A DNA stretch of 64,000 nucleotides from Antrihabitans stalactiti (GTDB taxonomy: Bacteria > Actinomycetota > Actinomycetes > Mycobacteriales > Mycobacteriaceae): NCBI RefSeq assembly GCF_012932915.1, contig NZ_VCQU01000016.1, forward strand, positions 1-64,000, written 5' to 3'. Made by a program: the position numbers and the translations under genes. Positions within the stretch are counted from its first letter, which is position 1. Every line of letters begins with the position of its first letter. The notes beneath the pieces are model-generated. The model had not been told where the DNA came from, searched no databases, and was given only the letters and a program-made list of their open reading frames with translations. Below, one piece after another: positions 56,384 through 64,000 of the stretch.

Positions 56384-57145
56384 ATGGCACGTAACAAGCT
56401 GATCGACCCGGCGTACGCACACTCACGAGCATTGCCGCGTCCGGTCGGGGTTTGGGTTGCGGGCGTCGTGGCGGTGGTGGTCGTCATCGCCACACTCGTC
56501 GCACTCACATCCCGAGGTGGAGAACAGGAATCGGCCACCCCACCGACCGACCCAGGTCCCACGAATGCGCAGAATCCAGCGATCCCCGCCCCTGATCCCA
56601 GCAAAGTCCACAAGCCAACGGATCCCGACTGGCTGACGGCCGCACCCACGGGCTTGGTATGGCGCTCGGTCCCAAATGTGGTTCTACAGCTACCGTTTTC
56701 ACCAGCGGATGGCCCGCTGAAGGTAGACGAAGCCAAGGGCACGGCGACCGGCTACAGCCACACCCCGCAAGGGGCAGTGATCGCCGCCGACCAGATCACC
56801 CGGCGCCTTGTGATGGACAGCACCAACTATACGAACGTCCTTGCAGCGACGACCGGACTTAGTGCAACGGCCCGAGCAAATCTCGAAAAGGTCCACGCAA
56901 ACTCGGACGCACTGCGCCCACAACTCGGACCGGACACCCCGAAGCACTTCACGGCGTTCAAGGTCGTGTCCTATCTTCCCAACCAGGCGACCATCCAGTA
57001 CGCATTCCCTGCGCCATTCGCGGGCTCGTTCAGTAGCAACCAAGTGACAGTCGTGTGGGCGGATAACGATTGGAAGGTCGCCGCGGAACCCACTGACAGC
57101 AAGGTGATCAACGATCTGAACGGTTTCACCCCGGTGGGGGGTTGA
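56384..57145 (+). CDS. VirB8-like bitopic protein
   Basis: A 253-residue protein: a membrane helix at residues 22-43 (VGVWVAGVVAVVVVIATLVAL), a Pro-rich linker, and an outer domain (TPQGAVIAADQITRRLVMDS, ATIQYAFPAP, QVTVVWADNDWKVAAEP). The final TVVWADNDWKV block is like the nuclear-transport-factor fold of VirB8 proteins. It would bridge channel parts across the wall. Confidence 0.7.
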   Translation: MARNKLIDPAYAHSRALPRPVGVWVAGVVAVVVVIATLVALTSRGGEQESATPPTDPGPTNAQNPAIPAPDPSKVHKPTDPDWLTAAPTGLVWRSVPNVVLQLPFSPADGPLKVDEAKGTATGYSHTPQGAVIAADQITRRLVMDSTNYTNVLAATTGLSATARANLEKVHANSDALRPQLGPDTPKHFTAFKVVSYLPNQATIQYAFPAPFAGSFSSNQVTVVWADNDWKVAAEPTDSKVINDLNGFTPVGG

Positions 57146-57152
57146 TGCGGCG

Positions 57153-58601
57153 ATGGGATGGACTGATCAGATCGGTCCGGGCTGCATCGCGCTTCCGGTG
57201 CTCTGTTTGGGAGGTGCTGCCAAGGAAGCAGTGACCGATGTAGCCGACGGTTGGTTCGGCAAATTCTTGGGATGGCTGGGCAGTGCGGCAGGCGACATGC
57301 TGCAGAGCTCGATGACGTGGTGGGTGAACACCGATTCAGTGGATGTGTCGCCGGCAACGGCGCTGGGGGAGGACCCAATCATCCTGGCGTGGATCGGGTT
57401 TCTCGTCGCGGCTGGCATCATCGTCGCTGCGACGACGATGGTGTACACGCGACGATCTAGGCCGTTTTTCGACCTGATCACTGGCGCGATCAAATGGATT
57501 CTGGTCTCTGGCATGGGGATCACCGTGCTCGGCCAGTTGTTGCACGTCGCTGACGACACCGCGCAGGGTCTGGTGGACTCGGGGGCCAACGACTTCGGCC
57601 CGAACATGTCGAAGATGCTCGGGGCGGCGGTGGTGACGAATCCGGCAGCGCTTCTCCTGCTGACCCTTCTGTGCTGGGTCCTCGCATTCATCCAGTTCTT
57701 GTTCGGATTTCTGCGTCAAGCCGGAATTCTGGTGCTGGCAGCAATGATCCCGATCGCCGCCGCCGGATACATCGGGCCGTTCGGCCGCCAGTGGTTCCCC
57801 CGGTTGGCGGGGTCTCTGGTCGCTCTTGCCTTCTACAAACCCCTTGCCGCCCTGATCTATTCGGTCGGGTTCAGGTTCATGGGCCAAGAGCAGTCACTGG
57901 CTGCGGTGATGACGGGTATGGCGGTGCTCGTCATCGGGGTTATCGCGCTGCCGTCGATGATGGCGTTCTTCTCGTGGATGGGTCTCCAGACCGCTCCCGG
58001 CGTATCTTCAGGCACCGCGCTCGCTGGTGGTGTGGCCGGGTTTGCCCTCTCCGGCGAGATTTTCGATCGAGTCATGCCGTCGGGTGGTGGTTCGTCCTCG
58101 TCGTCAGGGTCGAGCCTGACCGCGGATCCGCTCGGGTCCTACATGGAAAGCAACGGTCCCGGGACCGGTAATCCCGATCCGGGACGACCGGGAGAACTGG
58201 GTGCCGGACAGTCCCACAACGGGTTCCAGGCCGACGACGCTGGGGACGCCGACCAGTACGCCGCGCAGATGCCGCCGCAGCACCCCGATTCCACCGGCGG
58301 AGCGGGCGTCGGAACACCAGCCGCCGGAGACGGACTGATCGGTGCAGGGGTCGGCTCCGACACTGCCGCGTCATCGGCTGCAGCGACCGGAGCGAGCGGC
58401 ACAGCGGCTGCAACAGGTGCAGGAACGTCTGCCAGCGCTGCCGGTGCCAGCGGCGCTGCAGCCGCAGGTGCCGGTGCTGCCACTGGCGGAATCGCCACGG
58501 CGGCTCTGCTCGCCAAAGACGTCGTGGACGGCGCGATCGACAAAGTGGAGGCAGCGACCGACGCAGCCGGCGCCGTCATGACCGGAGAGGACCCGACCTG
58601 A
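57153..58601 (+). CDS. VirB6/TrbL-like polytopic protein
   Basis: A 482-residue protein. Residues 70-310 hold about six membrane segments (IILAWIGFLVAAGIIVAATTMV, AALLLLTLLCWVLAFIQFLFGFL, AVLVIGVIALPSMMAFFSWM). The C-terminal 170 residues are Ala/Gly/Ser-rich and disordered. It is the inner-membrane channel protein type of T4SS. The stop overlaps the next ATG by one base. Confidence 0.82.
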   Translation: MGWTDQIGPGCIALPVLCLGGAAKEAVTDVADGWFGKFLGWLGSAAGDMLQSSMTWWVNTDSVDVSPATALGEDPIILAWIGFLVAAGIIVAATTMVYTRRSRPFFDLITGAIKWILVSGMGITVLGQLLHVADDTAQGLVDSGANDFGPNMSKMLGAAVVTNPAALLLLTLLCWVLAFIQFLFGFLRQAGILVLAAMIPIAAAGYIGPFGRQWFPRLAGSLVALAFYKPLAALIYSVGFRFMGQEQSLAAVMTGMAVLVIGVIALPSMMAFFSWMGLQTAPGVSSGTALAGGVAGFALSGEIFDRVMPSGGGSSSSSGSSLTADPLGSYMESNGPGTGNPDPGRPGELGAGQSHNGFQADDAGDADQYAAQMPPQHPDSTGGAGVGTPAAGDGLIGAGVGSDTAASSAAATGASGTAAATGAGTSASAAGASGAAAAGAGAATGGIATAALLAKDVVDGAIDKVEAATDAAGAVMTGEDPT

Positions 58602-60103
58602 TGGCCAGCGCGCCATTGTTCGGCGGACTGCGCCAGGAGACCGGCTTTCGACTCGGCTCCTCGTGGTCACTGACACAGACAGCATTTGTTCTCGGCGCAG
58701 GGCTCGGGCTCTTGATCCTCGTGCAGTACTCCCTCGCGGCCGCAGGTGGATTGTTGGCGGTGTCGGTCCCAGTCATCGGACTGTGGGTGTTGCCGTTCGG
58801 CTCGGCGCGTCGCACGGTCGCGGCGCGGGTGGCGTGGCGGACACGCGCGTGGTGGGCCGCCTACCGCAACACAGACGCCTATGCGGCGGCACCTCTGGCG
58901 CCCATCGATCGCGGAATGGATCTACCAGGAGTGTTGGGCCCGTTGCTGCTGCTGGACGCCGAGGATGGGCGCGGCGGCCGACAGGCGCTGATCTACAACC
59001 GGGCGACCGGGATCGTGTCAGCGATTCTCCGGGTCGCTCCGGTCGGGATCGCCTTGGCCGACCAGGTCGAAGCGAACAGTTGGGTAGCCAACTATGGCGG
59101 GATGCTCGCCGACCTCGGCTACAAGTCGTTCGTCGACGCCATCATGTTCGTCACTGAGACGTCGCCGACCGGGGGAGTGAATCTTCGCTCCTATACCCAG
59201 TCGCGGATCGCCACCGATGCCCCTGCGGTATGTCGGGACACCCTCACCGAGTTGGTTCCTCGCGGTGCGTCGACCACCGCTGATGTGTCGGCGACTGTCA
59301 CGATCAATTTCGATCCATCTCAGATGACTCCCGTGCCAACCGATTTGAGCGATGCGGTCACCGAGGTGGTCCGGTGGTTGCCGACGTTCGAATCCGCGCT
59401 GTCGAACGCAGGTGCTCCGGTGCTGGCGCGTGCCACGCCGGGTTGGCTGATCCGCAGGGTCCGAGCCTGCTTCGACCCTGCGATCCGTACCGATATCACC
59501 GGTGACGAGGTCGAATCGGCCGATGAGATCGACGAGGTTGCGTCGTGGCGCGATGCGGGTCCGTTGCGGAGTGAACGCAGCGACGACGTGTATTGGACCG
59601 ACTCCGGCTACCACGCGTCGTGGTGTTTCGAGGCACCGCCGTCGGGCACATTTAGACAAACGGTGCTGATGCCGATGCTCACACCGGGTCCCTACTATCG
59701 CCGGTTCGCCCTGGTCTATCGCCCGTACTCGGGGGAGCAGGCCGCCAAGGTCGTCGAAGACGAGGTGACCAGTGGGCGACTTCGCGCGATCTGGGCGCGC
59801 CAGACCAAGAAAGACGAGACCGAACGCGACCGGCGCGATCGGGCCAAGGCTGCCCAAGCGGCGAAGGAGGAAAGCCTCGGGGCAGGCGTCGGCCGACTCA
59901 CCGCATATGTCACAACGACAGTGCGCCGGCGCGAGAACCTCGACGCGGCGTGCGCGAACGTGGAGCAGCGGATCTCGACAAGCAAGCTGCGCTTCAGGCG
60001 TGCCTCCGGAGCACAGGAAGCAGTGTTCGCGGTATCGCTGCCGCTCGGTGTGGACCCGACCAAGTCGCTATCGCGCCGCGCGAGCGACCGTTGGGACGGG
60101 TAG
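58601..60103 (+). CDS. SCO6880-family T4SS protein
   Basis: A 500-residue protein with two N-terminal membrane helices (TAFVLGAGLGLLILVQYSLAAAGGLLAVSVPVIGLWVLPF) and then a soluble domain (WRTRAWWAAYRNTDAY, ALADQVEANSWVANYGGMLADLGY). The protein fits the SCO6880 family of actinobacterial conjugative elements, which fuse PrgI/VirB3-like and VirB4 N-terminal-like parts. It probably docks the ATPase encoded downstream to the membrane. Confidence 0.82.
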   Translation: MASAPLFGGLRQETGFRLGSSWSLTQTAFVLGAGLGLLILVQYSLAAAGGLLAVSVPVIGLWVLPFGSARRTVAARVAWRTRAWWAAYRNTDAYAAAPLAPIDRGMDLPGVLGPLLLLDAEDGRGGRQALIYNRATGIVSAILRVAPVGIALADQVEANSWVANYGGMLADLGYKSFVDAIMFVTETSPTGGVNLRSYTQSRIATDAPAVCRDTLTELVPRGASTTADVSATVTINFDPSQMTPVPTDLSDAVTEVVRWLPTFESALSNAGAPVLARATPGWLIRRVRACFDPAIRTDITGDEVESADEIDEVASWRDAGPLRSERSDDVYWTDSGYHASWCFEAPPSGTFRQTVLMPMLTPGPYYRRFALVYRPYSGEQAAKVVEDEVTSGRLRAIWARQTKKDETERDRRDRAKAAQAAKEESLGAGVGRLTAYVTTTVRRRENLDAACANVEQRISTSKLRFRRASGAQEAVFAVSLPLGVDPTKSLSRRASDRWDG

Positions 60104-60109
60104 GTCCTC

Positions 60110-61750
60110 ATGCTGTTCGTTGATCCGAGTCCGGCGGTCGTCGCCGGGGCTGATGATCCGGAGGAACGGAAAACTGTTAAGACTGTGCATGCTTCGGCGC
60201 CATGGGTCGAGCGGGCACTGTCGAAAGTTGGGCTGACACCGGCCTACCGGCGAGTCGAGTCGGCGACTGAGCGCCGGGTCGCTCGCCGTGGCGGGCTGGC
60301 CTTCGAGCTCCCCACCGGACACGACCCGTCGGCTCCGGTGCCGTCATCGCGCGGGGTCGATGCGCCATTCGCCGGGTACACCCCGAACGTCGAGTCGGGC
60401 GTGTTGTGGCAAGGCACCACGACGCAGGTGGCTGGGTTTTATCCGTTCGCGGCGGCGTCGGGTGCGCAGGTCGTCGGGGTACCGATCGGTCGGCACCTGC
60501 ACACCGCCGAGCCGATCGGCCTCGACCCTGCGCAGTGGCTCAAGGACGGTCTAGTCACCAACACCGGGATCTGGGTGCAGCTGCAGCCCGGTGCCGGGAA
60601 GTCCGCGATCATGAAACGGCTCGGGCTTGGCTTGGTCGGGTTCGGGTTCATGATGTGCGTTCCCGGTGACCTCAAGGACGAATACACCCCGCTGGTGAAT
60701 GCCATGGGCGGGCAGGTGTTCCGGATCGGACGCGGGTTGCATTGTGTGAACCCACTCGATGTCGGTCCGATGCGCGACGCCATTGCGGCTGCGGTCGGCG
60801 GGGAGAAAGAGCGGCTGCTATCTGTCGCGCGCGCTCGTCGGGTCGCGCTGCTCGAAGCGTTGCTGCTCATCGCGGGCCGGTCTGCGCTGAGTGCAACTGA
60901 ACTGTTGGTGCTCGAACTCGCAATCGATCTGGCTAACGACGCGACGGCCGGAGACCCCACCATCCCCGATGTCGTCGACGTGCTGACCGCGGCGCCGGCG
61001 GTGTTGTGCGACGTGGTAGTCGCCGACGATCCCCGCGACTTCCTGCGTCAGACGCGAGAGATGCGGAATGCGTTGGGCCGCTTGGTGGGCCGCGGCCTGC
61101 TCGGCGGAATGTTCGACCGCAAGTCAAGCTTCGCGATCCCCGGCAATACTCCCGCTTTGTCACTGTCTTTGAGTGCGTTGGAGAAGGAGCCCGACGACGT
61201 CATGGCTGCCGCCATGCTCTGCGCATGGGCGTGGACCGCGGCCGTCGTCGAGGGCCAACACACCGCAGGACGACGTCGCAACATTTACCTTCCGCAGGAT
61301 GAACTGTGGCGCGGATTGCGAGTCGCGCCCGGCCTTGTTGAGGCCGGCGACCGGGTGACTCGGTTGGGCCGCTACGACGGGATCGTGTCAGCGCAGTCGA
61401 CTCACTCGCTGTTGGATGCCGAAGCGCTGCCCACACCGGAGGACCGCGCCAAGGCGAAAGGTCTTGCAGCGCGCAGCGGAATCAAGATCATCGGTGCCCT
61501 GGACCACGAAGAAGTCGGTCGCCTCGACAAAATCGTGCCCTTCACAGATCGTGAACGGGCGTTGGTGACGTCCTGGTCGGCGCCGCCGGGCTGGACTCGC
61601 GGGCTGGTCCATCCGGGACGCGGAAAGTACCTAATCAAATCTGGACCCCGGATGGGGTTGCCGGTGGTGCTCGAACTCACTGCCCGCGAACGCGTCCTAT
61701 ATGACACCGACAACGCATTCGCCGGTGTCGAATCGAGCATCCTACGATAA
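60110..61750 (+). CDS. VirB4-like conjugation ATPase
   Basis: A 546-residue ATPase with the P-loop QLQPGAGKSA (residues 157-166), where the usual first Gly is replaced, then CVPGDLKDEYTPLVNAMGGQVFRIGRGLHCVNPLD, typical of VirB4/TraG-type ATPases, and IYLPQDELWRGL as Walker B region. It powers channel assembly or substrate transfer. It starts 6 bases after the SCO6880 gene and is the last gene of the operon. Confidence 0.85.
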   Translation: MLFVDPSPAVVAGADDPEERKTVKTVHASAPWVERALSKVGLTPAYRRVESATERRVARRGGLAFELPTGHDPSAPVPSSRGVDAPFAGYTPNVESGVLWQGTTTQVAGFYPFAAASGAQVVGVPIGRHLHTAEPIGLDPAQWLKDGLVTNTGIWVQLQPGAGKSAIMKRLGLGLVGFGFMMCVPGDLKDEYTPLVNAMGGQVFRIGRGLHCVNPLDVGPMRDAIAAAVGGEKERLLSVARARRVALLEALLLIAGRSALSATELLVLELAIDLANDATAGDPTIPDVVDVLTAAPAVLCDVVVADDPRDFLRQTREMRNALGRLVGRGLLGGMFDRKSSFAIPGNTPALSLSLSALEKEPDDVMAAAMLCAWAWTAAVVEGQHTAGRRRNIYLPQDELWRGLRVAPGLVEAGDRVTRLGRYDGIVSAQSTHSLLDAEALPTPEDRAKAKGLAARSGIKIIGALDHEEVGRLDKIVPFTDRERALVTSWSAPPGWTRGLVHPGRGKYLIKSGPRMGLPVVLELTARERVLYDTDNAFAGVESSILR

Positions 61751-62079
61751 CCAATCGCGGGGTCCCGTCCAATCATGATTTGAACCTCGAACCCGCTGAG
61801 CGGGAATCCAAGTGCTGTACTGTTCGTTGATTCGGTAATTGTTCTGTCTGCCTTGTGTTTTGGCAATCCAAGTCCGGTGAAGATCGACTGCCACGACCAC
61901 ACCTCGAGTTTTTCTCGACGTACTGGTCCATGCTGTTCGGAACGGGTTGAGTGTGCTGACGTCCGCAAGTCGAGCGCCGCTCGCCCATTCTCGCGACGGG
62001 ATACCCCATGGGGTACTTGCATACCCCGGTAGGTATATGCGATTGTAAGGAAAGCTGATCGCGTCCCAGGAGGTTCTCC
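61751..62079. other. 329-base gap with two CsoR-like operators
   Basis: No gene is seen. Near its end two palindromes lie side by side: ATACCCCATGGGGTAC (62001-62016) and ATACCCCGGTAGGTAT (62021-62036). They match the TACCC-GGGTA pattern of CsoR/CstR-family repressor sites and lie 44-79 bases before the small cysteine-rich gene. Transcription of the transfer operon probably ends here, but no clear terminator is visible. Confidence 0.65.
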
Positions 62080-62247
62080 GTGTGCTATCCCGTTGCCTGT
62101 GCCGACTGCGGCAAAATTACCTGGGATGGGTGCGGGCTCCACGTGAGCAGCGTGATGAACTCGGTTGACCCCGCGGATCGATGCGGTTGCGCGCCCGCGG
62201 AGGAGTCGCCGCCACGGCGGGGAATTCGATCGCTCTTCAAGCGCTGA
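62080..62247 (+). CDS. small zinc-ribbon-like protein
   Basis: A 55-residue protein, MCYPVACADCGKITWDGCGL at the start, with six cysteines in CxxC-like spacing (ADCGK, DGCG, DRCGC) and a basic end. Similar small proteins are found next to metal- or sulfur-responsive operons in actinobacteria. GTG 62080 follows an AGGAGG site. It is too short for the usual ORF cut-off. Confidence 0.72.
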   Translation: MCYPVACADCGKITWDGCGLHVSSVMNSVDPADRCGCAPAEESPPRRGIRSLFKR

Positions 62248-62284
62248 AAATTGCGCTCAGGAGTGGCTTTCTGCGCCGCAAATA

Positions 62285-62300
62285 ATACCCCTACCCGTAT
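62285..62300. promoter_or_regulatory. third CsoR-like operator
   Basis: ATACCCCTACCCGTAT is a near-palindrome of the same type as the two sites at 62001 and 62021. It lies just before the AGGAGG site (62301) of the MMPL gene, so a CsoR-type repressor could control both the small protein and the transporter. Confidence 0.6.
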
Positions 62301-62408
62301 AGGAGGTTGTCATGGGATTGCCTGACACCGCACCGCCCCGCACCACGCCGGACCAGGCTGTCTCCGGACCATCTTCGGCGGGCCCGCTCGGGCAGATTGG
62401 GTTCGGTG

Positions 62409-64000
62409 ATGGTTGCGCGTCGCCGGTGGGTCTTTGGGGTGTGGGTGGCGCTGCTGATCGTGCTCGGCGCACTTGCCCCCTCGGTGTTTTCCTCGTTGGC
62501 AGGTGCAGGGTGGCAGGCGAACGGGTCGGAATCGGTGCAGGTCCGTGAGCTGGCTCAGCAACATTTCGGTGGAAACTCTTCGGCCGCAGTCCAAGTCGTG
62601 GTGCACTCCGACACTGCGGTCATCACTGACCCGACGATGCAGCAGACTCTGCTCGATGTCGGCGGTGTTTTTGCCGGCGACTCCCGGTTCGGCACCGTTG
62701 TCCCGCCGCAGCCGGGAATGACGATCAGCGCCGACGGTCATACCGGCCTTCTTATCGCGGGCGCGAATGCGAGTACCGACGAGATGGTCGCAGCGGTCGA
62801 CGAACTCAAAGATGAGCTGACCGCTCTGTCCAACGACACCGTGCAGGTCTACCCGACCGGCTCCTCTGCGCTGTGGTCGGACTTCAACAAAGCCAATCAT
62901 GACGCGATGATCAAGGCCGAATTGTTCTCCTGGCCAGTGACATTGGCGATCATGGTGTTGGCATTCGGCTCGCTGGTTGCCGCCGGATTGCCGTTGCTGC
63001 TGACCGTGGCCGGGCTCGTCGCATCGGCAGGCGGTCTGGTGCTGCTCAACGGCGTGACACCGATCTCGGTGTGGGCGATGAACTTCGCGATGATGTTCGC
63101 GCTCGCGCTCGGTATCGACTACGCCCTGTTCATCGTCTCCCGGTTCCGCGACGCGCTGCGTCGCGGCGACCCTCCTTCGGCCGTGTCCGAGACCATGGAC
63201 ACCGCGGGTAAAGCTGTTGTGTTGTCCGGTCTCACTGTCCTGGTGAGCCTCTCGGCCGTCCTTCTGGTCCCGGCACCGGCGGTACGGACGATGGCTGTCG
63301 GAATCATGTTCGCCGTGTTCTTCGTCTTGCTCGCGACGATGACCCTGCTACCGGCAGTCCTCGGTGCGCTCGGCCCGAAGGTCAACGCGGGATCGCTTCC
63401 CTACGCCAAACGCCAAGAACACCGCTCCCCGCTGTTCGCTGCGTGGGGTGAGCTGCTGCACAAACATCCGTGGCCGTTCACGGTTGCGGCTGTCGGAATC
63501 CTTGTCGCCCTTGCCTTGCCGGTGTTCGGGTTGAAGGTGGCGATGCCCTCGATCACCGTCGTTCCCGCGGACGCCGCCGTCCGGCAGGGCTACGACCTGG
63601 TGCAAGCCCAGTTCGGCGACGGTGCGCCCGGCGCATTGCAGATCGTCGTTCCCAGCGGGGACCGGGATGTCAGCGCTGCGGCGGCGCGGGGCGTCGACGG
63701 GATCGAGATGGTCTCCCCACCCCAATCCGCCGGCGACGGGTCGGACTACGCTCTGCTGCAAGCTATTCCGCGGGTCGATCCGTCCGATGAGGCGATGGCC
63801 ACCATCCTGCGCGATCTGCGAGCGCAATTGCCCGACAGTGCGCTGGTGGGCGGTGCACCGGCCGAAAACCTGGACCTGCAGCAGGCGTTGAACGACTACC
63901 TTCCGCTCGTTGTCGCCATCATTCTGGTCCTCGGTTTCCTGCTGCTGCTCGTCGCGCTGCAGGCTCCGCTGATCGCGGTTATCGGCACCCTGGTCAGCCT
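62409..64000 (+). CDS. MMPL-family transporter, partial, possible frameshift
   Basis: The frame runs off the window end. MVARRRWVFGVWVALLIVLGA is the first membrane helix, followed by an outer domain (VYPTGSSALWSDFN), then TLAIMVLAFGSLVAAGLPLLLTV and LGIDYALFIVSRFRDALRRGD, the proton-relay signature of MMPL/RND transporters. A strong AGGAGG site at 62301 points to ATG 62312, but that ATG is in another frame. In the transporter frame the sequence before 62409 (ARSGRLGSV) still looks like an MMPL N-terminus, so a one-base shift between 62312 and 62409 is likely. Otherwise the start is GTG 62406 or ATG 62409. Lipid or drug export is the family role. Confidence 0.8.
   Translation, partial: MVARRRWVFGVWVALLIVLGALAPSVFSSLAGAGWQANGSESVQVRELAQQHFGGNSSAAVQVVVHSDTAVITDPTMQQTLLDVGGVFAGDSRFGTVVPPQPGMTISADGHTGLLIAGANASTDEMVAAVDELKDELTALSNDTVQVYPTGSSALWSDFNKANHDAMIKAELFSWPVTLAIMVLAFGSLVAAGLPLLLTVAGLVASAGGLVLLNGVTPISVWAMNFAMMFALALGIDYALFIVSRFRDALRRGDPPSAVSETMDTAGKAVVLSGLTVLVSLSAVLLVPAPAVRTMAVGIMFAVFFVLLATMTLLPAVLGALGPKVNAGSLPYAKRQEHRSPLFAAWGELLHKHPWPFTVAAVGILVALALPVFGLKVAMPSITVVPADAAVRQGYDLVQAQFGDGAPGALQIVVPSGDRDVSAAAARGVDGIEMVSPPQSAGDGSDYALLQAIPRVDPSDEAMATILRDLRAQLPDSALVGGAPAENLDLQQALNDYLPLVVAIILVLGFLLLLVALQAPLIAVIGTLVS

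Noticed and set aside
61777-61787. GATTTGAACCT, the reverse complement of AGGTTCAAATC in the tRNA-Pro T arm, as a second attachment site
   Set aside because: Only 11 bases match, they are in the opposite orientation to a direct repeat, and the surrounding bases do not extend the match.

Overview
The window is high-GC actinobacterial DNA. The order TPR protein / HAD phosphatase / tlyA / NAD kinase / recN / steA / mctB / pyrG / Nudix / xerD / parA / scpA / scpB / rluB / cmk / der is the arrangement known from Mycobacterium tuberculosis around Rv1691-Rv1713. Together with a DUF222/HNH protein, a secretory lipase, a DUF3068 (PorA-type) protein and an MMPL transporter it points to a mycolic-acid-containing Mycobacteriales, most like Rhodococcus or another Nocardiaceae. 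The genus is inferred from gene content only.

Layout. Positions 1-160 hold the 5S rRNA, the last gene of an rRNA operon, and its terminator. Positions 234-18307 are conserved chromosome, read almost entirely on the + strand with 4-base start/stop overlaps. It covers rRNA methylation (TlyA), NADP supply, recombination repair, cytokinesis (SteA/SteB-MctB), CTP synthesis, chromosome resolution and condensation (XerD, ParA, ScpAB), rRNA pseudouridylation and ribosome assembly. Positions 18304-20914 hold a frameshifted secretory lipase and a DUF222/HNH protein, both on the - strand. A tRNA-Pro(GGG) at 21134-21207 marks the boundary: nothing after it resembles the conserved chromosome, and a conjugative island appears to begin there.

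Island left part (21.2-31.5 kb) is a dense set of conflict-type genes. They are a DUF4062 protein with a degenerate P-loop/TPR protein; a BpsA(DUF43)-like enzyme with a small unknown protein; an ImmA/IrrE peptidase with a PIN-type nuclease; a second copy of the small unknown family; and an HD / Nudix / XRE-DUF5919 group. The middle (31.6-38.1 kb) is a tightly overlapping operon of mobilisation genes: an excisionase-like HTH protein, a replication-relaxation protein, a VirD4/TraG coupling ATPase, small membrane and coiled-coil proteins, and a DUF2637 protein. It ends in a strong terminator. A 1-kb non-coding stretch follows with a 36-bp near-perfect inverted repeat, and then a DnaA-box pair at 39.78 kb.

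The 40-47 kb part carries an HNH-like gene with a second DUF4062 gene, an NRDE protein, and an XRE / ImmA / membrane / DUF3068 operon. The 47.4-61.75 kb part is one long operon encoding a type IV secretion-like conjugation apparatus: VirB4-, VirB6- and VirB8-like proteins, an SCO6880-family protein, a three-domain peptidoglycan hydrolase, a cutinase with a large insertion, a lipoprotein and degenerate MinD-like ATPases. The window ends inside an MMPL transporter preceded by CsoR-like operators and a small cysteine-rich protein.

The mobilisation operon would choose and feed DNA to the coupling ATPase, the long operon would build the channel and open the wall, and the left part and the 40-42 kb pair would be cargo, probably defence. 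No integrase and no recognisable relaxase lie inside the window, so the island either extends past 64 kb or depends on other elements.
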